Shown here: positions 46,275 to 56,900 of the stretch, piece by piece | How positions within the stretch are numbered: position 1 is the stretch's first letter | Layout: every line of letters starts with the position of its first letter | From: Papilionanthe hookeriana x Papilionanthe teres | Taxonomy: Eukaryota > Streptophyta > Magnoliopsida > Asparagales > Orchidaceae | Length of the DNA stretch: 64,000 nt | Direction of reading: 5' to 3' | NCBI GenBank assembly: GCA_022702705.1 | Contig: CM040424.1 | Location: forward strand, 77,627,452-77,691,451 | Notes under the pieces: model-generated | What the model was told of the DNA's origin: nothing | Database searches by the model: none | Seen by the model: only the letters and a program-made list of their open reading frames with translations | Program-made: the position numbers and the translations under genes

Positions 46275-47396
46275 TTTAAAAAAAATTACCCTTATTTTCC
46301 ATTTAGTTATATCTTTTCCAGAGAGATTGGTGACGACGATCGACAGAGTTGAAATGACGACGACGAAACAACAATATAAAATAAATAAATAAATAAAAGA
46401 AATACAACACTGATTTTGTTCTTCTTTTCTTTTCTTCTCTTTTTTTTTTACAATATACAATATAAAACCATGATTGTAAGAAAGTGCTCTATTTCGACTT
46501 GGGTAGGTGGTCGTGCTTGAATAGAAAGGTCAAGGGCACTCGGTTCAGGCTTCTATGGAAAGGTAAGGAAGCCCAGTTGCAAGCTTCTATTCGAATAGGA
46601 AGTCTTCGGTTTCAAAAAGCAGAGAGAATTGCACACTTTCAATTAAATTAATGAGTCTTCGTTATACTTTTTCCATAAATCGGACATTCAATCACCGTGT
46701 GAACTTTCAATCAAACCAAAAAACTGGTCCAACTAACACAAGACTTGCCGGTCAAAATTACTTTTTTAATCACCAATAATTCTTAAATAAATAGTTAAAA
46801 TTTTTTACGAAATTTAATTTTATAAACTATATTAAGTTAAACATATAATTATGAATTCAAAAAATTTAAATCAAATTAATATGAGTTTAATAAAACTGAT
46901 CCATAGCATGCACGCCACTTGTGATTGAGGAGCACAAACCACAAAACTTTTTTTTAATATACACAGTGAAATACCAAATCTCCTTAATTATTTGAAACCA
47001 AAAATCTGTGAATGCTAAAATATGAGTTGGGCTACAAAAATAAAGAACTGGGCTACGAATATAAAGAATTGGGCTATGAGAAATATTAAATTGTATACAG
47101 AATGTATAAATATTATAATAAAATTTTAATATTTAAATATTTTATATTATAAATTTAAAATTATTATATATATATATAATAATTTATTTATTTATTATTT
47201 ATAAAACATATACAGCTATATGAGTTTTATATCAAATTTTAAATTTATAATTATTAAAGAGGTTACTTGTGTTTAAGTTCTGTTTTTATCACATATTTAT
47301 CATATATTCACATTATTGCAAACTTTAAATTATATTAAAATAATTTTAATATTTATTATATCATTCAGTTCAATCACTTCTTCAACCTTTGAACAT
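46275..47396. other. Unrecognised AT-rich DNA
   Basis: Contains a small tandem of three ~22-bp units around 47,024-47,085 (AAAGAA.TGGGCTACGAATAT type) and AT-rich runs near 47,100-47,200. No gene recognised. Confidence 0.4.
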
Positions 47397-47399
47397 TAA

Positions 47400-47609
47400 A
47401 GGTCCGTTTGGGGCAGTTTATAAGTGTGTGAGCGTTTTTGAAAACGCATCAATACCGTTTGGATCACATGTTTTGTCCGCTTATCCGAAAACGTGGTTGG
47501 GTTTTTACAGTAAATGCAGGCCGCGAGTCGAACCTCGCAGTCGACCCGTGGGCCGCGTTTCAGGATAAGCTGCTTATCCTGAAACGCACAAACTGCCCCA
47601 AACGCACCC
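47400..47609. mobile_element. Tourist-like MITE (210 bp) with TAA duplication
   Basis: Left end GGTCCGTTTGGGGCAGTTT and right end AAACTGCCCCAAACGCACCC are inverted repeats of about 19 bp. Inner GCGTTT/AAACGC words add further pairing. The element sits between TAA at 47,397-47,399 and TAA at 47,610-47,612, matching the 3-bp target preference of PIF/Harbinger MITEs. Confidence 0.7.
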
Positions 47610-47823
47610 TAAACCTTTCATTCTTCTAGTTCAATGATTGGTCAGGTTTTCACAATCTTTCCTCTAAACCGATGGACTTCAAACTAGCAAAAGCTAACAC
47701 ATAAAGAAAAAATCAAACACATTCATTAAAAAGAAATGACATTTAAGGATATCAAAATAACCCACAATAATAAAATAATCCATATGAATTAAATTTCGTA
47801 TCAATGAGATGAAAAAATAGAAT

Positions 47824-47982
47824 TTAGATCATATTTACCATTATTGGAATGCATTTTCCAAGACCAACTTGACGTAGTTTGTCAAGATCACGCAAAGCTT
47901 CTCTGCACTCTTCCCTATCATCAATGTGCATTCTTTTGTCTCCTTCTAGTTGATAGGTTTCATGGCCTCTGCCTGCAACAAC
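47824..47982 (-). CDS. MurE-like paralogue exon 4
   Basis: Acceptor AAACGGCAG then VVAGRGHETYQLEGD and DDREECREALRD. Ends ...CIPIMVNMI and TAA. As in the intact gene, a donor-like GTAAAT overlaps the end, so the annotated C-terminus is uncertain. Confidence 0.75.
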   Translation of the reverse strand, partial: VVAGRGHETYQLEGDKRMHIDDREECREALRDLDKLRQVGLGKCIPIMVNMI

Positions 47983-50900
47983 CTGCCGTTTAGTTCTAGA
48001 GTCAGTAAGGAGAAAACATTCGGGAAGACTACAATTAAGACAAAAATCATGAGAATTTGAGAAAGTGGTAGCAAAACGGTCTCTAAAAAAAAGGCTCCAC
48101 ATTCCTCACAACAAAATAAGAGTATTGCCAAAATCAGAGAAAAACAAAACAGATAATGAACTTCAGAACAAGAGAAAAAACATGAAAAACAGAGTTTTAT
48201 TTTTTAATACATAATAAAGAAATTTCCATATCTAACAAAAATCTTGTGCAGTTACATATATAACACCTAAAGTTTGATATTTACTTTTATATCACTTCGG
48301 CATTAAAAACATGTGCATTAAAAGGTGTATTCACTTTAAAAGATTTAGTTATAGTTATATTTTTCATTTGATGCCAAAAATTTAAGTGTTATGTAAATAT
48401 GAAAGTTTAGATTGCAGATATATAAAATATGCAAGACTTGCGTGGCATGTATGTCAATGCCTCCTACATAATTTCCATCAGTTTCACCCAATGATCCGAG
48501 GCAGCCGTGTTGAGCAGGCACATACTGCAAACGGCTATAAACAGATGCAAACTCTTTCTAAACATTCTTGACAATTGGCAATGCACTGTGGCCAAGATTC
48601 AGTTCATAGTTACTTTTGACTCCAATAAAGCAATCAGATCCTTGAATAGCCCATGTTCCGAAATACAACTCATGATCAAGCTAGCTGCATAAAAGTCAAA
48701 AGAACAAAATAAAGGAGCCACAGATAACCATGAGCTTTGAAAAGCAGTGCCTGACTCATTTGGGAGAGTTTTTATTCTCGATCAAACTTTCAAGTTATAG
48801 ATTAGATTCTAGACAAAACATTATCCGGATATTTCAAACTAATTTTATGAAGACTTTATGATCTTATTAAAGAATTTCATAGGCGGAAGTCCCTCTATCA
48901 ATTACTCCTCCTGATCAAGAAGTTTTCAATTAAGTCTGGCCATTACATGCTAATTTAGAGCAGAAGCTTTAGTTTTAGAATCAAGAAAAACCAACCCTGC
49001 TAATTCAGAGCAGATATTGAGGGGAATAATGACGAATTCGATCAAAAGCTCATAGTTCATCAACCTGAATTGTCATGGGCCCTGATCTACTTGATGTAAG
49101 GATGCAGTTGACACAAATTGGTTGAAACATTCTTGTCGGCCGTCATGAGTTGCGTCATCCAGTGGAATCTTATAAACCTGGCCTGAATGTTTGTCCAAGG
49201 CAATTTTAATTCGATCTGAGCAAACAAAAGGGCTTTATGTCATATCCAGTGCACTCCATGATTATCTGCTGGGGACTATAGCTATTGGAGAATTTAGGAT
49301 TATGAACGTGACCAAGATTTAATGATGCTATGCTGCGACCGATCACTAGTCAAAAGGCCCCAATTATAACCTAATCCTTTTTGTCATGCCATTTAGTGTA
49401 AAAACGATCCAAGATTACATGGCATGTCCTTATTGACATAAGTTTTTTTGCGTAACTATAGAATGCACTTAATATCACATTGCTCGCTTAGATTAAAATT
49501 AAATTTATCACAATAAATACTTGTGAATGGAATATTACTTGAAGCTTAAGAGAATTTCAACCGAGTATAGACTTGAAATAATTTGCATAAGACATGGGGC
49601 GCTTTTTTATGGTAGTATCCTCTCTAACTAAGATTTGCCTTGTTACTCCTATAATCTGAGTTCAGGCCCGAAATTTTACACAACTAATGCAATGTAATGA
49701 AGTGACAAAATGCTAGTATTATGGATAAAACTTAACTTGCAAAATTCACTTAGTTGCAAGCTATTAATACAATTAAGTATCTACTTGTCATTTAAATATG
49801 AAGTAAAGGCCAAAGTTAAATCTGCGCATGGTTAAAGATTCACCAAAGAAGATTCCCTAAGATAAATGAAGCAGCGCTCACCTCAGCTGACTAGTTGGGG
49901 AAGGCCAAATCGGTTCAGCTAAGGGGAGCAAGGGCCGGCTAGCCCTTTACCAGGTTATCTATTATCATATATATGTTATTTTCTATTATTAGGTTACTTC
50001 AGTATTTTGCTGTCATCGGCATCTTTATTGTTGTTAGGGTTGTATCTGAGGACAAGCGGTGCTCCGATTTTTACTGCTCCAAGATGGTGATCCCCTCTAC
50101 ATATTTCCTTCCTGTTTCCTTGCTTGCTCGCTGCCGCCCATCCTACACACCCCCCTTCCTGCTGCCGCTCCTCCTGTACCATTCTATTGTTGTCGCAAAT
50201 TGTCGGCCAACATTTTTTGCTTTAAAAGAATATAAAAATCTGGTGATTTAGTTTAATATAAAAGGCATATGATTTTTGAAAGTAGTTTTGAAAGTAGTGT
50301 ATTTTAATTTTGGAAAATGAGACCGCCTGGATCTCATTTGTCCAGTAGTTTGCATAATCGTGCCTGATGTCGCAAATGATACACTTTCTCGAAAGATTAA
50401 TGTATCCTGTGACGGTAGACCCAATCATACGAATCAGAAACTCGTGACATCCGTTTGCACCACGAACATTTATGTGTGACCGAATGAGTTCCCCTACCTA
50501 ATAGAAAGACTAGGTAGGGTTTATTTTATCTCGGGTTCCAGCTCCCTATAGGCGAGCTCTCATAGTTAATTACATCCCAAATGATCGGTGTCACTCGAGA
50601 AAACTCTCGATAATGATCGGTGGTTCGTCTTCAAGAATTCGAGGGTTTAGGTTTTCACGGTAGGACGTGGAAAGCGAGTGGGAGTGGCTCAAATGGGAAA
50701 AGTTATTTTCAGGAGTCCAAATGAAAGAAAAGGTAGGGGATGTCACAGATCTGAGGCGAACCCCAATGACTTCCCAACTATCCTACTGTGCAGCTGCGTT
50801 TTGGAGAGGATGTTAATTAAATGTTTAATCCTGTCAATTTTATTATTTGGGACTTACACTTGCATAATACCCGATTATGCAAATAGCCCGCAGAGATAGG

Positions 50901-53900
50901 AGATTTTACGTCGTACCGTACGACAACCTCGGAACCTAAAGCGAGTTAGGACTTACGCTGCGCAACATGGTTACACAGAAGCCTAAAGAGGAGAGTGAGG
51001 GTTTACGCCGCGAGGGGCGAACTACCTCGAAGTCCTATGTGTTGTTATTTAAACTAGGAAGAGTTTTGCTGAAGAATATCCTCTTGTTGCTCAATCCAAG
51101 CTCCTCGTTGTGCTGCCCACAGAATTAGCTCCAAGCTTCTTTGCAAGTAGCGATCCTAGGTCTAAGGTTCAAATGGTTTTGTCAAGTGTGGTCCAATGTT
51201 TCAGGTTTTGTTGTTTTTTCAGTTTTACATGCTGGGCATCTGTTACCGTTGTATAATTTGTATTGCAAGCGTGTATGATTTGCAGTAGATTTAAATAAAC
51301 TTGCAGACGAAGTAAGCAGAGCAAGAAAAACCAGGCACGAAAGTCAGAAAATAAAGAAAAACAAGTCGTAGAAATCGTGAGCAAAACTCGTAGTAACATA
51401 TGAAAGATCGGAACTCGGTATAAGACATCAGTAAAGATGGGGGCTCAGAGCTGGACTGTGTGCTATCCGACCTTGGATAAGAATTACTAACCCGACAATC
51501 TAAGGAGGGCGGTCCTTAACCTAATCCAAGTGACTAACTACTGGACCTTTACATATTTTATAAGAAAAATTCTCGATTTTCATGTAAAAGTTGTTGTTTA
51601 AGTTTTTATGCGAGTCTTTTTTTTTTAACAAGCAAAGAGATTTTTGTTTTTTTTTTTTTTTTGTAAAATAATAATCCACGTGTTAGTCACTCTAATCGTG
51701 CTAGGACTACTAACGACCTAAGATCGTCGGGGAAAACGATCTCACCAAGAGTCGGCGAATAGTATCATCGGTTCTTTCCTCTCCCTTATTGAAGGTCCTT
51801 GAGGTAAGAGATATTATTCTAATTATCCCTCGTATCCCTCGTATAGCACACATAAGCATTATTATCATCGCCCTCGCCACCTAGACCTCAGACTTATACC
51901 AGTCCGATGATCCATATGTGGCAAAACAAATGTCCCCAATTGCCAGGAGGATTTGAGTGTATGTTCAAGCTCAAATCCCGATGCATCGGGTTTCATTATC
52001 GGTTAAGTCATTTTAGGGAATTTCGCGATTGATTTAATTAAGGAAGGGTGAACCAAGCCTCGATGCATTCTCTGGTCTGATGTCTTGATCAGCTTGTGAG
52101 TTAGGGTCAGGTACTTAGTTTCACTGTGCATTCGAAGCTTAGATGGACAGGCTCTCACCTATGGTGTATCCCTAAGGTCTAAGAAGCATATGCTGTGAAT
52201 TAGGTGGGTGGCTCTCACCTAAGGTATGCTCCTAAGGTATAGGAAGCCTATGCTGTGATTTAGGTGGGTGGCTCTCACCTAAGGTGTGCTCCTAAGGTAT
52301 AGGAAGTCTATGCTGTGATTTAGGTGGATGACTCTCACCTAAGGGTGTGCTCCTAACTTTAGGAAACCTATGCTGAGGATTATGTGGGTGACTCTCACCT
52401 AGGGTGTCTACCTAAGACCCAGGGAGTCTACACTGCGGGTTAGGTAAATGGGGTTCACCTAAGGTGTATACCGAAGACTCATGGAGCCTACACTCTAACT
52501 TGTGCTTGAAGTGACTAAGAGTGATTTACCTTCCCCAAGTTAAATCAGAAATTCCCCCTTTTTTTATGACTTAACCGTTTAATAAGGAAAATGAAACAAA
52601 AGAAAGGGAAAGGTCGGCCACTTTCGAAAATAACAAAAACCAAAGGGGAAAAAAAGCAAGTGTGCTGGCCTAAAAACGTTTAATTAACAATAAAATGAAA
52701 CCCAAAATAGTGAGCAAAAGAGCCCCTAAGATCAACTCTAAATCGCGTGTAAATGAGCATTTAAAAGCTACATAAACATCTCTAAAATCAGTGCGTGAAA
52801 CGACCCCAAAATGTTACATTTAATACCTCCAAAACAGTGTCAACATTGCATGAATCGCCTCAAATCAACCCACCAGAATACCTCAACACAGTATCAAAAC
52901 AGTGTACAAATTGCCTCAAAATGATGTTTTCGACGTCTCCAAAACAGGGAATAAAACAACCCCAACAATACTTTAAAGCGCTCCACATTAGCACTTTTAA
53001 AATTCCAAACGACACTTTTAAATAGCCCGAAACAGCAATTTTAGAAGCACCAAAACAGTTAAAACGAAAAGCCAAAACGATGCTATTTAGTGCTTCCAAC
53101 CAGCAGTTTTTTTAATAGCTATCTCACTAACAGCTTTCTACAGCAGATTTAAAACTTCAACACATCACTTATAAAATAAAAAAAACAACATTTAAAATTT
53201 CTCAAATCAGCATTCACATAAGCTCAAAACATCACTTTTAAACGTCCCAAAACAAGTTAGGAAAAATTAGCCCAACACAGTGTGTAATCTTGCCAAAACC
53301 AGTTAAAAAAAAAAATCAGCTCAAATCACAATCCATTGCTCGCATATGATCTTACTGATATACTTAAAAAAAAATAATAATAAAAAATAATCAGAAGCAT
53401 ATTCATTTAATATTGATGTCAGATACTTCCATTCATGAAACATGCAAGCAACTAAAAAAAAAAAAGCATATCAGACCATTTCTTTCTTATATGAAGCACA
53501 TATCTGAGCAGATATTAGGAACAGTTCATGAACCATGTACCACAGCTAAGCCAACTAGAATAATGAATGCCAACATGCAGCAAAATGAAATGAACTCAGT
53601 ACATGGCAGATATTAAAAAAAAATACAAGCTAGATTCTGCGGCAGGGCAATACCTGAACCTTACCTTTCTTCGGCACAACCAAGAGCACGACAATGATGG
53701 GAAATCGAGTGCGGAAAGGATCGCCGACGTGGAGGAGTTCATCGGCAAAGAGGAGAAGGGTTGGCTAGGTTTCATCGGTAGTGAGAGAAAATCGGCGCGA
53801 GAGGAGGCAAGGCGAGCGAGCGGAGTGAAGCGAGGAAGGTTTTCCGGGCGAGCGAGGAAGAGGGAGGCGGGGCCGAGGTGGAGAGAGGGAGAGCGGAGTC

Positions 53901-56900
53901 GCGCGAGGAGCGGGAGATGGAGTCGAACGACTATTTGGCGCGGGAAGGAGGAGCAGGCGAGTGGAAGATGGCCGAATGGGGGGAAGCTTGGAGGCGAAAT
54001 CGAGAGTTCTCTCGGTGCAGTGAGACGAGCAGGTAGGTCGAGGTCGAGGGCTTCAGGCGGCGGGGCTTCGAGCAGGCGTCTATTTGTCGCAGAAAGAGGA
54101 GCAGGGGTCTCAGTGTCGAGCAGGAGAGGCGAGTGGGCGTAAGGGTGAGCAGGCGAGTCGAGCGTGAGGAGGAAGCGGGCGGCGGCTTGATCGTGCGGGT
54201 GAAGCGAGCAAGTGGGTTTTTTTTTTCGGTTCGCAGAGGGGAGCGGGATACGAGTCGAACGGAAGCAGAGAGGCGGAGGTTTCGGCGTGAGGAGAATAAC
54301 AAGCGAATCGAGCGTGAGAGGCTTTCAGTGCAGGGAGGAGGAGAATCGAATCCGAAGCAGAAGAAGACGGGGCAAGTGAGATTTTTTTGAGCTTTCGGTC
54401 CCCCCTCCGCCTGATTTGAATGCGAGGAGAGGTTGTATAGCCGAAGAGACGTTGCGGGAGGCATTGGCGGGGAATTGAATGAATTCTATTCGAGGACGAT
54501 CTTATTAGGAAAATAATAACCCGTAATCAAATATAATTAAGATAGAATTATTGGGTTAAATTTGAAATTCAAATTTTAAAATTTGAAACAGCTAGCCCTG
54601 GCTCGTGTTCAACCTGTGTCAGGCTCAAATTGAACCCGAGCTGAGTCCGAACCGGTGCCCCGCTAAGAAAATGCGCATCGATTTCCGTGTCGTTTGCTCG
54701 CGTACAAAACCATAGCAATATGGGTATCCTTCCTAGCTAAAGTCGATGTCCCAGACGCATCGGTGCGGTCCGTTTCGTCATCCGGGGTCGTCCGGACAAG
54801 TTCGCCGACGATCGGGTCAAAAAAGTGTCGAATTGTGATGTATGTGAGTGCCGAGGTACTGGTGATTCCCCTAGGGGCTGCCCCTATTCATGTAGGAACT
54901 CGACTTCGAGTTTCACTTGTTCGGTCCTAATCAACTTAGCGCAATGCTGAGGATTTGGGACCGTTCATGTGAGGCTCGGAGGAGTGAGGAATTGGCTCGA
55001 ATTTTCTAAGTGGCGTGGTCCCGTACTAGTCCTCTAAGATGGTCAATAAGGAACTCCTAAAGCTAGATCCTAGGGTCTAAGAGGAATATCCTAAGACCTC
55101 ACTAAAATGAGGTCAACACAAATCTTGCACTTTTCATACTGCCACCACCATTCCTAACCCCCTCCTGCTCACAGCTACTACTTCCTGCATTGTTCTCCAT
55201 ATTTCCTTCCCCTTTCCCTTACCTGCTCGCTGCCGCCCTTCTTGCACATCCCCCTTTTTGCTAGTGCTCCTCCCTGAACCGTTCTATTGTTGTCGCAACT
55301 CTTGCACTATTCATACTATCACCACCCTTCCTACCCCCATCCTGCTCACAGCTGCAACTTCCTGCGCCATTGTTTCCTCCACACCCACCTGCAGCACTCC
55401 AATATGTCTCCACCTTTCCCAAGCCATCTCGTCGTTGTTCCACCGGTTCTCATGCCTCACCCTAGCAGAGTATTTATGTTGCGTCGTGTTTACTTTATTG
55501 TAATAACGTCTTGATTGTAATCTTATTGTTTTTGGGTTAAATCCGGTATCATTCGGTATCAAAGCTAACATAACTCTAGTCCTCTCTTAGGGTTTCTAGC
55601 TTTCCTACACACCTCCACCCAAAAAAAATTACTTTATATTCTCAAATAACATTTCCACTCCCACAAACCCAAACCCTAACTATGCCACCAAGGAGAAACG
55701 ATCCATTGAATTCAGCAGAGGTTTAATGATGGGACCCTGGTGTACATTACCTTCGACCGTGATATGAAGAGTCAAAGATGAGAAAGGATGATAATCTAAA
55801 TCCCCGCCATAAGGACATTAATCGTGAAGAGGACAGACCATGACGCTTCAGACATCATTATCAGAGGAGGCCGAGAGAGGAGGCGACATAGGGAGGACAT
55901 ATAATCTTTGGAACAAAAGTGGATCGACCAAAGTTCTATGGAGATGAATTCAGATGATTTCCTCGAATGGTTGCAATCGGTTGAGAGAACATTCGAGTAC
56001 AAAGAAGTGACAGAAGATAAGAAGGTGACGCTTGCGGCCATCAAAACGAAAAGAGTGTCTCATGTGATGGAAAAACTTGTAGATAGAAAGAAAGAGAGAA
56101 GTGACAAGAATGCTAGAAGGGACATGAGGAAGGAGATGAAAAGAAAAACTTACCATCTCAATACCGTCAAGATATATTTCTCAAGCTCCACCATCTACAA
56201 CAGAGAGACTATTAATGGAAGAGTTCATGGCACAAATTGACCAGCTGCATATGAAATGTGAGTTTGTCAACCCAAAGGAACATACTATAAGCCTGATATT
56301 TGTTGGGCCTGAAGCCAGCTATCAGCAACGTAGTGCAACTAAATCTCTATTGGTCACTGGGAAATGTCCAAAACGTAGCCTTGAAGGTGGAAAGACGGCA
56401 GAAACAAAGTAGATAACTGCCATTCAGACAACCACATACAGTTGCAGCTACCAGTAAGGGCACACTGGAAGAGTTGGAAAGACTAGATAGGGAATAAACA
56501 GACATATTTAAGTGGAAAGAAAACCGAAAGATTAATTCGTTCGGTATAGTTCCTGTCAAGAAACGTTTAGGTGTCATGGCTATGGACATAGCCTCCAGCT
56601 GTCCCACGAGCCGAGTATTTCATTCATGGAGCAAAGCGTCATCAGGAAAGTGGATGAGTAGGAAGTAGAGAAGGATCCGGAGAATGAACTTCAACTCGAA
56701 AGAGATGAGGGGAAATGCTAGCCATGAAGATTCTACAGACTGAGTTAAAGAAGGATCATTCATGGCTAAGACATAGTATTTATCGCACCAAGTGTAAAAT
56801 TAAAGAAAAGGTTTGCAACCTGATTATTGAAGGTGGGAACTGTGAGAATGTTGTATCCACTCTGATGGTGAAGAAATTGGGGTTGGCTAAACAAAACCCT

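Noticed and set aside
47520..47550. tRNA-like T-arm GCGAGGTTCGACTCGC (minus strand)
   Set aside because: It lies inside the Tourist-like MITE and has no cloverleaf around it; it is part of the MITE's internal inverted repeats.
17584..48102. Three tandem MurE genes
   Set aside because: The left fragment (17.6-18.8 kb) is nearly identical to the right one and ends at the gap, so it is best explained as the other allele. Only two distinct MurE loci are supported.
52141..52500. Regularly repeated 60-bp units as a CRISPR array
   Set aside because: There are no unique spacers between repeats, the units vary along their whole length, and the context is a plant nuclear genome.
53603..54464. Overlapping 177-179 codon ORFs as novel genes
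   Set aside because: Low-complexity Arg/Gly/Glu or Ser/Pro/Leu translations on opposite strands of the same purine-rich DNA, with no motif.
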